Positions 12,051-23,651 are shown, numbered from the stretch's first letter. The stretch is 64,000 nt of DNA from Isoetes taiwanensis (GCA_021234155.1 JAJEKV010000141.1:192039-256038); one strand, 5' to 3'. The notes: a model not told the origin generated them from the letters alone. Numbers and translations: made by a program.

Positions 12051-12670
12051 TTTTTTTTTAGAAGAACGTCAAACTTTATTGAAACTCCAAGCCAAAAGCC
12101 AGATATTAATGCAGAGGCAGGAATAAAATCTCAGAGGATAATCATGATCCACTGGGTAGAACCACCAGCCTATGCATAAGACAACACACTCAAATGGAAC
12201 TCAAATATCAACTACCGTTTGGCAGGAGCAAGCGAAGGGCAATGGTAGGCCCTAGCAATTCTAGCTTGTGCATCTTGGAGGGCAACCGCAGGAGGAATAT
12301 CCAAACCCTGAAAGACACACAATCTTCTGTGCTTCCAGATGGACCACAGCAACCATCCCGACTAAATGAAATGCTTCTTTAACGAACTTATTCCTAGTAT
12401 CCAGGATAAATATCCGGGAGCACTTGGCGACTTGTCAATGTCACATGAAAAGAGCTGACCAAGACCAAAGCGTAATCGAGATGACCACATAATAAGAAAC
12501 AATGCTCAATAGTCTCCGTCCCTTTGCCACACAACATACCCAATAATTGCGGCCTGTGCACAAGAGCCCACCTAGCTGTGGAGGCTATCGCATGATTCAA
12601 CACCAGACAACGAGCACAATGGTAAAACGGGGTGGGGTCTTGCCTAGCGGCTACAAGGGCTTGCATAAAG
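12051..12670 (-). mobile_element. LINE 3' fragment with zinc-binding RT C-terminus (minus strand)
   Basis: A T-run at 12051-12059 represents the poly(A) tail of a minus-strand insertion. Reading leftward, the frame 12666-12394 ends with the zinc-binding region typical of plant LINE RTs (HCARCLVL, then GKGTETIEHCFLLCGHL). The 12540-12650 part recurs at 23522-23636. This poly(A)-type LINE differs from the microsatellite-tailed family. It stops abruptly where LTR sequence begins at 12671. Confidence 0.75.
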
Positions 12671-13473
12671 GTGCTAGGCTTATAGCCGGGTCCTCGCGGT
12701 GGAGCCGGGGCATGGGTCCGACACCTCCTAGGTCATTTGAGCGTGCCTATATGGACGCCCCTGGCTCGATGGGCGCTACGTACAAGGCGGTCCATGGATT
12801 TTGGGGGGTTCGTATGGATGCGGGGTCGTTAATGAGGCACACATTCTCTAGCACACCCGTGGATCCATTATGTTTGGGAGAGGACACTTCCACGACCTGG
12901 CCTCATCAGACTAGGGAGATGTAACCGCAGTAGTCTCATAGGGTGATTCCATGAGATTGCGTCTCCGGGAAGGCTACAATCACGCCATAGCATGTTTCAA
13001 AAGCTTATCTGCAAAGTGTGCATGGAGAGGGAATGGGGGTGTACTACCCAGCCATTGTCTTATGCCAACGCCATGTTATACTTCCATCCGTTGATATCTT
13101 GAGGCCCCTCGACAGCCCGTTGATCCCATGGAGTCTCGAGCCCCGGTGGCGCCCTTGTCATGGTGTATTGCTCATGTTATTTATGGTTGTATTGTCTTTT
13201 CGTTAATGATGACGGATGGGCCACCCTTCATGGTGGTATATTATTTTAGCATGATTGTTGTATGCTAACATGTATGTACACTTCCGCTGTATAGGATTCC
13301 CATAGAGGACGTGGGACGAATGACACAGATGTGTTCCTGTGATCACTTGGCCATCCCAAGTGGTCCCAGTATGATGGAGGGCCCTAACCATGGTAATATA
13401 ATTCGCCCTTTGGAGGGGAATTCTCATATTTATGCGATGGGAGCATCGTGATAGATTCTCGGGAGGCGTCACA
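12671..13473 (+). repeat. 5'-truncated LTR (family X)
   Basis: About 800 bp matches the reverse complement of 24967-25765 throughout, with substitutions and small indels. It ends ...GTCACA, and a primer binding site starts two bases later, so this is the right edge of a 5' LTR. Its left part was lost at the junction with the LINE fragment. It does not visibly match the LTR start at 22931. Confidence 0.75.
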
Positions 13474-13474
13474 A

Positions 13475-13488
13475 TGGTATCGTAGAGC
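13475..13488 (+). other. Primer binding site (tRNA-iMet type, mutated)
   Basis: TGGTATCGTAGAGC directly follows the LTR end. It matches the plant retrotransposon consensus TGGTATCAGAGC, complementary to the 3' end of initiator tRNA-Met, except for a two-base insertion or equivalent change. Reverse transcription of the element would have started here. Confidence 0.7.
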
Positions 13489-14126
13489 ATGATTTTGGTA
13501 GATCAAATCATTGCACTCGCCATAGTCTAACTCGTTAGTTGATGGGACTTTGTCTTAGGTTAAAGTTTTCCCAACTCTGTAGTTAGCATGTGGAGTGACC
13601 CAGTTATAGGAGGACTAAATTAATTGAGTAGGAGAGTGTTCTATAGTAGGGTGAGTAGGTCCAGATGCTAGAGCAAGGGGTTCGTGTGTTCCAAGCGCCA
13701 TAACTTTCTCCAGGTAGCTCGGATGGATGACATTTTTAGCGCCAACGCATGGGGCATGTTCAATTTACCCTAGATACATCGTCATCCATCATCTAAAATG
13801 GTAGTTATAGGGCGCAAAAAGCCTAGTCTGAATAATTTGGAAGCGTCTTAGAATCCTCGAGAGGAGCATTATAATTCGAAATGGCGCCGACTTATAAAAA
13901 CAAGATTCAGCCGTTATAAACTTAAAAAAAAAAAAGAAGTTTTGACAAAAATTTTGAACATAAAAATAAAAGTGATTTATTTTTTTCTCTTCTTTTGCTT
14001 GAGCGCCAGCCTCACCCGTCCGCCATAGCCGCCAGACTAGAAGCTTCAAGCGCTCCGCCCTCGCCTTTGTCCTACACCGTCATCACCTACTAACGCCTCC
14101 TCTCTCACCTTTCTTTCTCCATTCCA

Positions 14127-15408
14127 ATGAATATGGCATGGACCAAAGGTACCCTAAGTCCCAACAACTTTAGTGTGCCCCAAATATTTGCCCAACTTGG
14201 AGAGCACCTCGCTACTGACCCGCGGTGGAGCTACTTTTTGACTGAGCTCGTGCAACGCATCGCCGGGCATAGGATTCCTTATCCTATCTTCCATTTGTCC
14301 GAGCACTTCTTGATAAAGCTTAACCTCCTCCAGCAGCCCTACACCTTGGTCGAACAGGCCGACCAAGTTTTGATGCTAGTCAAGTTTTATCTGCCGGCGT
14401 GTGTGGAAGTTACGTAGGAAGAAGCCGTCCGGAGGGAAGCTGCCAGGATCCGAGAACTTGCTCGTGAGGATGACACCCGGGAGATAGAGAGGGGAGATCC
14501 AAAGGTCCGGGGACTTGAATATGTTTATGGAAGAGCCATCATAGCCGGAGACCCTTTTGACCTACCTCCTTACGAGTACGATGAAGCCACCCAAATTTTT
14601 GCTTGGGGTGAGGTCCCACCCTTCTTTAAGGTGGACCACTTGATAGAAATTCAGTTGGACATGCAAGCCCGGCCGGACCGCTATCACGCAGAACTGCTGC
14701 GAAGAATTACCGCGTGACACCTCGCTGAGGTGGAGGCGAACATGGCCACGGCCCGTGCAGCACAAGAAGAGGCCGATAGGGCCGAGCAGCAACGACAAAT
14801 GGGGAAGTTTGCCAAAGAGAGTCAGGACCAGCAGTAGCAGCAGCAACCAAACCCAGAGCAGGATAACTAGCACGACCCTGACTAGACAGAGACCCCTACA
14901 GTTAAGAGACAGCGGAAATCCACCACCCATAAGTCAGGGAGCGCGTATAAGGAGAAGCTCAAGACTGTTGGGGGTATTGGGAAGGCCACAAGTTCTGCCC
15001 GCCTGCAAGACCGAGTGGATGCAGCCTGGCTCACCCAGTAACAGGGGGCAAGACCTTGCCCAAGAAGCCTACGTAGACCCAGAGAACGGAACCCCAAAGA
15101 AACCGCATCGGTTCAGACCGGGCCGGCAGGCACCGTGGCCTTAAGGGAAATTCGCAAGTACCAGAAGACCACAGAGCTGCTACTGCGGAAGCTCCCCTTC
15201 CAGCGTTTGGTCCGTGAGATAGCCCAGGAATTCAAGACCGACCTGCGGTTCCAGACTTTCGTCCATCCTTGCATTGCAAGAGGCTGCCGAGGTTTATTTG
15301 ATAGCCCTTTTTGGGGATGCCAACCTTTGTGTCATCCATGCCAAAAGGGTTACTATCATGACGAAGGATTTGGCTCTTGCCCGAAGAATCCGGGGAGACC
15401 ATGACTAG
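14127..15408 (+). pseudogene. Decayed long frame ending in a histone H3 core, just inside an LTR element
   Basis: The frame starts at ATG 14127 after a pyrimidine-rich leader, 640 bp downstream of the primer binding site. The same frame continues to the H3 core, interrupted only by stops at 14415, 14715, 14835, 14868, 14883 and 15039. Each of these is one C-to-T change from CAG, CGA or CAA. The first ~200 codons (PQIFAQLGEHLATDPRW, then a charged IRELAREDDTREIERGD stretch) belong to no family I recognise. Next come a coiled-coil-like, Gln-rich segment and a basic stretch (KRQRKSTTHKSG) that loosely recalls an H3 tail. From 15097 the product is histone H3. It may be a captured H3 domain fused to an element protein, or an H3 copy inserted by chance in frame. 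It is not expressible as it stands. Confidence 0.65.
15097..15408 (+). pseudogene. Histone H3 globular domain relic
   Basis: Three blocks together cover H3 from about residue 36 to the C-terminus. KKPHRFRPG is at 15097-15123 in one frame. [18 protein letters not shown] and [18 protein letters not shown] are at 15129-15257 in a second. [32 protein letters not shown] and LARRIRG are at 15259-15408. An ~8-nt insertion after RPG and one extra T near 15258 break the frame. By eye the middle block is about 90% and the last block about 70% identical to canonical plant H3. Loop 1 has the canonical length, which argues against CENH3. The stop is at 15406-15408. Divergence concentrates in the last block (A-to-V, G-to-A and T-to-A type changes). 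Confidence 0.9.
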
Positions 15409-15628
15409 CTTGTTCTTCAAGCATTTTTCATTGTATTGATTTTGTAAATATAAATATAATCAAATTTTGCCTATCCAAACTTTGACTGGAAAAAAAATTA
15501 AAATTAATTAATTACTGATGCTGACATCAGCATATAAAAAGTTAAAAGTGTACTTAATGACCTTTAGAATTTCATTCTTTCTCTTGCTTCTCTTGTTTCT
15601 TCTTCCTCCTCCACGACTTACGGCTTCA
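15409..15628 (+). promoter_or_regulatory. Spacer with TATA-like box and pyrimidine-rich leader
   Basis: The AT-rich spacer between the H3 frame and the next frame contains CATATAAAAAG near 15531, about 100 bases before the ATG at 15629. A CT-rich stretch (15575-15615) follows that resembles a 5' UTR. A separate promoter for the second frame is possible but only inferred. Confidence 0.3.
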
Positions 15629-16702
15629 ATGACGACCCCAACCCTGTTCCAATGGTACTAAGACAAAGATTACTGGGATTCTCAAGTCCCCTTTGACCTT
15701 CTACAACCCTTTCTGCTTCAGAAAGTGGAACTCATCACCAACATACAGGCCCACCCTGATTATGCAGGCTTCTTTGAGTTTTATACTCAAGAGATGCTTC
15801 CTCTCTACATCCCTCTAGGGGATCTGCCCCAGCTCTACTTAGAAAGAGCTATAGTCAGGGAGATGTTGGGAGGTGGTACGCATGCTTACGATGTTCTCAA
15901 GGGCAAGCTCAGATGGGGCCGAAATCCGCCAGTGGTGACACATGAGGGCCAGCAATACCTTGAAGTGACCTTTGCATGGGCCATCCTCATGGATCAGTAC
16001 GTGGAGGATGAAACTTTGCCAGAAAAAAAGGGCAAAGCACCCGAGTCCTCTGATGAGGAAGACGACGAGTACATCCGAGAGGATGACTTCGTCCTGTGGA
16101 AGCAACTAGCAGAACAGATGCCTCCACACCAAGACCAGGGGGCACGACTGACTGGTTTGGATGCCCTCCCATTTATCTATCACTAGAGCAGGAGTACCTC
16201 CTATTGGAGGATATTATGGGCGCATTTATGTAGTGGCCGGCTTGAAGACGAACGAAAAGTGCAAGTACTTTTATGAGCTTGTCAATATTGTATGGATGAC
16301 TGGATCGACTTTACACAGGCTGAGTCTGCGTGACTGGAGGTACAACAATTACTCCGGTTTATCAGGAAACCATTGAGCCAATTGACACACTTCCCGCTAA
16401 GAGACCTTATGCCCGGGACCTCCCATATGTATCATGAAGCTTTCACCGCCATGGGACCTCACACCCGGAATATTAATATGGTCAATATTCCTTTGGAGTC
16501 GATGAAGAGGAGGAGGATCTCTACAATAACCCTACCATCCGGAGGGAAGAAAAGTAGAAACTTAAGGAGGACAGTCACCATGGACCTTGACAAGGAACTA
16601 GCCTACCTATATAATGTCACACCGAGGGTTAAAGCGTTGGGAAATCACCTCACATGCTTCTTCTTCCTGCTCGGCTTTTCGTACAGGACATGTCCTTTGT
16701 AG
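15629..16702 (+). pseudogene. Unrecognised decayed reading frame (~357 codons)
   Basis: One frame runs from ATG 15629 to the stop at 16700. It has in-frame stops at about 15659 (TAA), 16184 (TAG) and two TGA codons near 16290 and 16330. Readable parts include VELITNIQAHPDYAGFFEFY, a Pro/Leu segment, RWGRNPPVVTHEGQQYLEVT, an acidic stretch (SSDEEDDEYIREDD) and a basic C-terminal part (LPSGGKKSRNLRRT, then DKELAYLYNVTPRVKALG). I recognise no family. It lies between the H3 frame and the gag-pol remains in the same orientation, so it may be an accessory frame of a retroelement. Confidence 0.45.
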
Positions 16703-17159
16703 CACGAGACTAGCCCACAGCTCGAGAAGCCGTGGTGGAACCTCCGTCGTTATCCACCTCGGGCGGCCATAAGAAGCTTCCCTATCAAAGACTTTCACCC
16801 CTCGTGCGCGTCAGGTAGGGACTTCCTTTTGGCCGCCTTGGGACAAGATATAGCAATGGATGAGCATGAAGCTCCCTTGTGGCCGCCCCTTTGGCTTTGC
16901 CTACCCACGAGGTTGCTTCTCACGGCCGCAAAGACCCTCGATCCGGGGTTACCTTCTTTGCGCCATTTGGCTGCCACCACCTCATGCGCCAATGGATCGG
17001 GACCACGGACCTAGTTCGAAGTGTACATTTGTGGAATTAGAGTATGGCCTTCGGCCATTACAATATATATACTATTGTATCGGCAGTTTTATGCCCCTCT
17101 AGATACAAATTTTGTTCTTCCTATATTGCTTGAGAAATTCTAAGTATGAGGAATGACTT

Positions 17160-17417
17160 ATGGATTGTACATCTATTGTCGGGTTTGTTGCAGGACCAGA
17201 AGTGCCGTATTGCCCCATAAAAGGGTGGGAAATTTCCACGCTCCTTCGTGACAAAGCTCTCCAAAACTTGCAACACGTCCTGCAACAAAGTTGGTACTAT
17301 TGGGAATTCACCAACGAAGAAGCATTCATGGATGCGGATGACCACTTATGGGAGCTATATTATGCCATGCGTGACTTCTTTAATCTATTGATCATAAACC
17401 CTACTCCTGAGTATTAG
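17160..17417 (+). pseudogene. Unrecognised short frame
   Basis: This 85-codon frame contains GWEISTLLRDKALQNLQHVL and FTNEEAFMDADDHLWELYYA. The same frame continues past TAG with IKAWAKYKLVHAVRESIHYT. No family is recognised. Its orientation and position match the preceding unknown frames, and it could be the third decayed accessory frame of the same element. Confidence 0.35.
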
Positions 17418-17759
17418 GACCTTATCATCAAGGCTTGGGCCAAATATAAATTAGTGCATGCAGTGAGGGAGAGTATCCATTATACGGTCCTCCATCCCCT
17501 TAGGACACCATAGACCAACCTTTTTGTTAAACCCCCTTATATAAATAAATTTTCATCTTTGTTGTTTCTGTGGGCATTATGCCAAATGTAACCTACATCC
17601 ATCTTAATATCAAGCAATTTTCTATCAACAAGTTTATAGTAGTCACGTGAAATTTCATTTTGTTTATATTTTAGACGGTGCACGTCCCCTAAAGTAGGCG
17701 ACACGGTGCAACCTCGTCGATCTTACTCCAGAGCAGGAGCTCACCCTTATAGGCGACAA

Positions 17760-18966
17760 CAATGAGCTCAAGCATATGTATTGCATGCCAATCCACCATT
17801 GGAAACGCAAGAGGATGGGCTGAGGTTCTGCTTTACTGGACCGAAGACACCACCACCAACGGTACCTTAAGACTCGCTCGATTCGTCCACCCGTTCAAAG
17901 CATGCCGCGGAGCACGGACACCTCGTGCGGTTGTGCGAATCATCAGTTGTCTCAATGGGAGGGTGAGCATGCCAAGGCCAAGGAAAAGTATTATCAGAAA
18001 ATTGTGGACTCGGGCTCACCACTAGCATTTGGAAAACCATGGGAAGTTGGCGCCAATTTTCGGGCAAAACCGAGTCCAGAGTGGATGCGAATCTTGGTTA
18101 GATAAAATGCATGAGTTTGGGAAATCTTATGGCATGACGCTGAAGGATATCCACAGGTAGCCACCACAAACCCCATGGGGGTCCGCCTCATTTGGTGGAA
18201 AGGATAATACCGCTCCCATAGACCCATCGAGGGTAGGTGTAGATATAAGGTTTTGCTAAAGCCTTTAAGTCTCACTATGTCCCTGAAGGCATATCGTTAT
18301 AATGTGTTCGACTTTTTACCAGCTTGAAGAACATGACCGTCCAAGCATATACCTGGATGAGTTCATGAGGTGGCTTTGTATGTCACAGGATAAATGAGCG
18401 CCAGTGCCGGTGAGATACATCAAAGGGTTAGCTCCCTACCTTAAGGAAGATGGTTTGAGCAATCACCCTAAAAAAGAAAGCTGAAGGTGCAGGCTAAGGC
18501 TCTTAACCCGAGGAGGACACCCCTAAGTATCCCCACCACCATGCCCTTTACATTCACTCGTAATAGGGCTATACACCATACAAAGGACGTTCACCCCGAT
18601 CCCGACCGCCTCCCCACCGGGGTAATCGGGCGTGACAAGAAAGTTTCCTTCACCGTCCCAGATAAGTCTACTAGTACCACAGGAGCTGTCTAAGATATTC
18701 TTCAAGCTATACCAATGGAGGCTCGTGAACAGTTGCGAAGGGACAAAGCGTGTTATCGATGTTTCCGTCCGGGACATCGTATGCAAAAATGCCCGTATGT
18801 TACCCAAGCCGCACAAGTTGCTCTTGCTGAGGTGAATTGGGAAGCTTATGAACTGGACAGCGTTGCTGATGATGAGGAGCCAGATTGTATCCAAGGTGAG
18901 TCTCATATTTATGCTGCTATTGAGACCGGACAAGCAGACAATCAGCCTTCTGTCATATCCACGTAA
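17760..18966 (+). pseudogene. gag remains with CCHC zinc knuckle
   Basis: Gag-like text is scattered over changing frames. Near 18320-18390 is LKNMTVQAY, followed in another frame by LDEFMRWLCMSQ, the usual capsid-region pattern of plant gypsy elements. The frame 18715-18966 holds the nucleocapsid knuckle CYRCFRPGHRMQKC (C-x2-C-x4-H-x4-C), followed by an acidic stretch. More than ten stops or shifts prevent translation of a full Gag. Confidence 0.65.
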
Positions 18967-18989
18967 ATTGTAAACCCTTTATCATCCTC

Positions 18990-21900
18990 ATGGATACATG
19001 TAGTACATACAACTTTGCCTCCCCTAGAATGGCAGAAGCTTTGCAGTTTACTCCCTTAAAGTCAAAGCCACATCCAGTCACATTGGCTAGTGGGGCCGTC
19101 TGCCACACGAAGGGTCGTCGCATCAATTTGAACATTCTGCTGCTAGGAGCACCCATTGCTCTAGGGGCTGAGATCATGGATATTGGTCGCTATGACCTCA
19201 TTGTGGGGATGGAATTTCTGGCTGCTGCAAAGGCAAATATTGACTGTGAAAAGCGAGAGGTTACCTTCAATGCAGCCAACGAAGCCTGTGTCACCATAGC
19301 AGGTAAACCAATTATTCCCATCATATAGTGTATCTCATTACACCGGTTGGATAGAGCTATCAAAAAGTCGCAGATTCTTTGCATCATACGACCTTCTTCA
19401 GTAGAAGCCAAGTCTAAGCAAGACGAAGTTATTGATAGCCTCCCTCCAGCAATAGCAGCTGTTCTACGAGATTACCATGACCTCTTTCTAGATGAGATTC
19501 ATCGACTACCCCCTTTTTAGAGGCGTGGAATGTGAAACTACCCTAGAACCAGGCACTAAGCCTACCAGTACGGCCCCATACAGAATGAGTACCCCTGAGT
19601 TAACTGAGCTTAAGAAACAGTTTCAGGAGCTCCTCAAGTTGGGCTTCATTCGGCCGAGTGTGTCACCTTTTGGCGCCCCGATACTCTTTGTGAAGAAGAA
19701 GGATGGCACTCTAAGAATGTGCATGAATGTGCATTGACTATCGCCAACTGAATAAGCACACTATTAAGAATCGGTATGCTTTACCGCGTGCCGACAATCT
19801 GATGGATCAGCTACAAGGTGCTAAGTATTTTACGAAGATTGATATTTGTTCAGGATATCACCAGATACGAATTAAAGAGAACGACATTCATAAGTGCGCA
19901 TTCTGGATACGTTATGGGCATTATGAGTTTATTATGATGCCGTTCGGCCTAACTAATGCCTCAGCCACCTTTATGAGGCTGATGAATGATGTCTTCCATG
20001 GATATCTTGATGATCTTGTCATCGTATTCTTTGATGATATTCTAAAATATAGTAAGACCTTAGAGGACCATGATCGACATCTTGGTTGGCCTTCTGGTAA
20101 ACCGAGGCGCCACCAATTTTATGCCAAGTTCTTTATGTTTCGGTTTGCAACCACTTAAAGGTTGATTACCGCCACGGATCCAGCCAAGATTGAGGGTAAA
20201 GAAAGCGATTGGCCAATTCCAACCAATGTGTGAAGTTCGTAGCTTTCTAAGGGTTGGTGGGATATTATAAGTTTGTGAAAGACTTTGCTAAGCTCGCCGC
20301 ACCCATTTGACGGACCCTAACCAAGCATGAAAAGGCTAGGGATTGGGATGGCACATTAGGAAAGAAAGGTCAAGCCCCATTCAGTCATTGAAGGATGCAT
20401 TAACAACCGTTCCGTTTCTCACCTTGCCGCCCGAGGGAAAGGATAAAGTGGGTTTGCCACGGATGCTAGTAGGTAGCACCGGTGGTGTATTAATGCAAGA
20501 AGGATGGCCAACGCGGATGATTCCGAGAAAAGATGAATGATGCGGAGCGCGATACCCCACCCCTTGACCAAGAATTGCTTGTCGGGCGGCATGCCTTTGG
20601 CGATCTGGAGACTATTTACTTGGGAGACGATTCAGGTTGGATACCGATCACTAAAGCCTCCAATATATTTTCAATGCGAACCCCACCTTAATTTGAGACA
20701 ATGACGATGGATGGAATTCTCGATGAGTATGATTTGGAGGTTGTCTATAAAAGCAGAAACAAGCATAATATTGTTAAGGACGCGCTTTCGCGGACATCCA
20801 TTGGTCACTCGAACGCATTGTAATGCCATATCCCGCTCTCAAGTGAGTTTGGTAACCGTGATACGCTAAAGGCCCTTCCCATAGATCCAAATTTGGAGAT
20901 ATGGCGAAAAAAGTACATCAAGGAAGCCGTGATTAGATAAGGAGAGGGAGGCTTTAAGCCATTATAAAGGAGGGTGATCTCCTTTATTACAAAAGATAAG
21001 TTATGTGTTCCGGAGACATGATGGTTGCAAGCTCATTCTCCATGATACACATAGCAGTCCTATAGCGGGACATGCGTGATTTATGAAGATCTATTTCAAG
21101 ATCCGCCCAAGCTATTTTCGGCGAGGATGAAGAAGCACATTGCCAAGTATATTAAGCAATGTCGATCGTCAACAAATAAAAGTGTAGCGATTCTATGGAT
21201 TCCGGGAATTGCAACCCTAGATGTCCCCAACGCAAAATAGGAAGTTATTCCCATGAATTTTATCGCGGGGGCTTCCCAAGACCTTAAGGGGCTTTGATGC
21301 CTTGATGGTGGTGGTTCCACAAGCTTTCTAGAATGGCACACTTTTTGCCATGTCATACCACATACACTGCATTGGACACTGCCTTGTTGTTTACAAAGGA
21401 AATATTCCGCCTTCATGGGATGCCCCGTACCATTATATCGGACCGGGATCCTAAGTTTGTTAATGCATTCAGGAAGGATATCTTTAGCACTATTCAAACT
21501 AAGCTTGCCATGAGCACGCTTTTATCATCCAGACAGATGGTCAAGCAGGCGTACCAATCGCGATAATTGAAGATATACTATGTAACTATATACCGAACAA
21601 GCAATCCCAATGGGTGGATTACATCCATTTGATGGAGTTTGCCTATAACACTAGACGAGAGTCCTCAAGGATGTCTCCTTTCATGATCAATTATGGATAA
21701 TAGTGCCTCACTCGCATTAACCGCATTGGCATAATCCGGTTTCTAAGGTGGAAGCATCTCAAAGAATTGTTTTCTGGGATATGCACCTTCGGTCGAAGAA
21801 GTTCGAGCATATTTGTTGGCTGGGCGAGCTCGGAAAAGAGTCTTGTCGTATCGACATGGGACACCATGGGAATTCGTGTTGATGACTTCGTATGGCTAAA

Positions 21901-22383
21901 GATAAAAAGGTCAAGCGTGGCCAAACTTAAAATTGGCAATTGTAAGAAGCTTGCACCTAGATGGGGGACCTTTTGAGATACCCGGCGGGGATAGGTTCTC
22001 AAGCCCACCGGTTGAATCTACCAAAGCACATTTGAATATCCATAAAGTTTTCCATGTAAGTCTTCTCAAGAAGCATAATCCTAATCCAGAAGAGATTCTT
22101 GACACACCAACATTTTCGGAGATGGTGAGGATCGATTAGAGATTGTGCTTGAAGCCCTCCTTGATCGCTACATAATAAGCAAACCCGACGAACTCAATTC
22201 TTGCAATACTTGGTTAAGTGGAAGCACTTACCAACAGAAGATGCAACATGGGTTCTCAAAGCGGACTTGGATAAGACTTACCCGGACTTTATGCGAGAAT
22301 GCCAGGGCCGAACCATCCAAGATGCGATCGCCTCCAACCCTAATGGTAAGCGTTGTGTTATGGATCCGGCAAGGATCATATGA
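18990..22383 (+). pseudogene. Chromovirus pol remains (PR-RT-RH-INT-chromodomain)
   Basis: Protease 18990-19328: DTCST replaces the D-[ST]-G catalytic box. RT 19492-20158: [54 protein letters not shown], and FFDDIL in place of the Y-x-D-D box. A 10-bp tandem duplication (19717-19736 region) breaks the frame. RNase H 20343-20830: LKDALTTVPFLTLPPEG, and near 20750 VVYKSRNKHNIVKDALSR. Integrase 21333-21660: IISDRDPKFVNAF holds the second catalytic Asp. The GQAE box near 21540 has lost a base at the catalytic Glu. Chromodomain 22201-22383. The product cannot be active. Confidence 0.8.
22201..22383 (+). pseudogene. Integrase chromodomain
   Basis: QYLVKWKHLPTEDATWVLKA matches the chromodomain core (Y-x-V-K-W ... 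A-T-W) found at the C-terminus of chromovirus integrases. In active elements this domain directs insertion towards modified histone H3. It places family Y in the chromoviruses and is still open over 60 codons. Confidence 0.8.
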
Positions 22384-22900
22384 GAGGGATCAGACAGAGA
22401 TCATTTTAGGGGTTAGGTTACATGCATCTTAGGTGGGGAACTGGGCATATAGGCATTCATGATCGGACGCATTCGTCTGCAGCTATAATGGAAAGATGGT
22501 CATTCCTTACACCGAGACGACGTGCAAGCCTTAGGCACGATAGGATTCTTGCATTCATATTTCTTTTACTTTAAGGGGGTGGTCCCTTCAACCACACTAC
22601 TTAAATTATTTTGTCAAATGTCAATACTGATGTATTTTACTTCAAGAGCCAATACGGGCGTCTTCCACGCATGCGAGAAGATCCTAGGCCTCGTCACGGG
22701 GGGGCCCATCCCTTGTATTTAAAACTTTGTTGTGTTATGAGTGTACCCTTAAGTTATTAGCATCGTAATTTCGTATGTTTTCTTAAAGGACTCCGGTCCT
22801 ATGACATGTATATGTAATCTTGTATTACTTTCAAGGAATAAGGGTTATCTCCTATAATTTCATTGTATATTAACCCTAATGCTGAGGACATCATTAATCT

Positions 22901-22930
22901 AGGAGGGGAGGAGGGGGAGGGGGGGGAGAA
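22901..22930 (+). other. Polypurine tract
   Basis: A 30-base tract of A and G only, mostly G runs, ends right before TGTGACGTTCC. This is the plus-strand priming site next to a 3' LTR. Confidence 0.8.
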
Positions 22931-23521
22931 TGTGACGTTCCAGGTATTTATATAGTATATATATACATACTATGACATGTCACCAGTATTTAACTAGACC
23001 TCTAAGGGTCAATAGGGGGTAACCTGGGTTCACTTAAAAGGGATTTTATTAGCTATGCTAATAAAATTAGTGGATAAATAACTTAATTATGCTAATTAGG
23101 TTATAATTACTTGAATAGAACCAACAGGGGAGCGCCACCTGGCCCAAATTGATTGCCCAAGTGGGACTTTCCAATTGAGAGGAGAAATTGGGGTCCTACC
23201 CCATTTTCCTCAAAATCGATTGGAAAAGAGGAGACTAAGAGCGCCTACCAGTTCTGCCAATAGACCCAAGGAATGGAGGCTTTCCTGTGATAATGGCTTC
23301 AGCCAAGAGATTGGTTAGTCCCTAGATAGCCTGTACTGCTGCTAACACTTCTTTGAATAGATGGAATGGTTAAATTCTCTTTCTTATGTTATTATGATGA
23401 TGATGGATACTTGGATGGTGTTTATATTCTTTCTTTCGCTCCCTCCGTGTATGGGGATTAGGGAAGGTAGAGACCCTGAAAGCCTCTTAGAACTAGAGAT
23501 GTTTCTAGCTAGACCCCTTAA
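22931..23521 (+). repeat. 3' LTR of the chromovirus, truncated
   Basis: The LTR starts TGTGAC right after the polypurine tract. It is AT-rich at first (TATATATATACATAC near 22960). No end of the ...CA type with a matching target duplication is evident before LINE sequence starts at 23522, so it is probably cut short. It has no visible match to the LTR at 12671-13473. Confidence 0.6.
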
Positions 23522-23636
23522 TACCCAATAATTGCAGATTGTGCACAAGAGCCCACTAGGTCAGTGGGAGGCTATCGCGTGATTTAGCACCAAACAACCA
23601 GCACAATGGTGAAACAGGGGTGGGGTCTTGTTTAGC
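23522..23636 (-). mobile_element. LINE fragment matching 12540-12650
   Basis: Landmarks CCCAATAATTGC, TGTGCACAAGAGCCCAC, GGAGGCTATCGC and GGGTGGGGTCTTG occur in the same order and orientation as in the LINE zinc-binding region at 12540-12650. It is a short orphan piece between an LTR and a MITE. Confidence 0.8.
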
Positions 23637-23651
23637 TGAAGATGCCATCAT

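Larger units (their letters stand above)
17760..23521 (+). mobile_element. Decayed Ty3/gypsy chromovirus (family Y), 3' part
   Basis: Order: gag remains with a CCHC knuckle, aspartic protease, RT, RNase H, integrase, C-terminal chromodomain, G-rich polypurine tract, LTR start. This is the standard chromovirus layout. Every domain is broken by stops or frameshifts. The matching 5' LTR was not found: the LTR at 12671-13473 looks like a different family. The left limit is therefore placed at the first gag-like sequence, and the right limit where a LINE fragment begins. Confidence 0.75.

Noticed and set aside
15097-15408. Centromeric histone CENH3
   Set aside because: The conserved blocks follow canonical H3 ([23 protein letters not shown], canonical loop 1 length), not the divergent CENH3 pattern.
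12671-23521. A single full-length chromovirus from LTR 12671 to LTR 22931
   Set aside because: The left LTR and the right LTR start show no similarity where they could be compared, so unity of the element is not supported.
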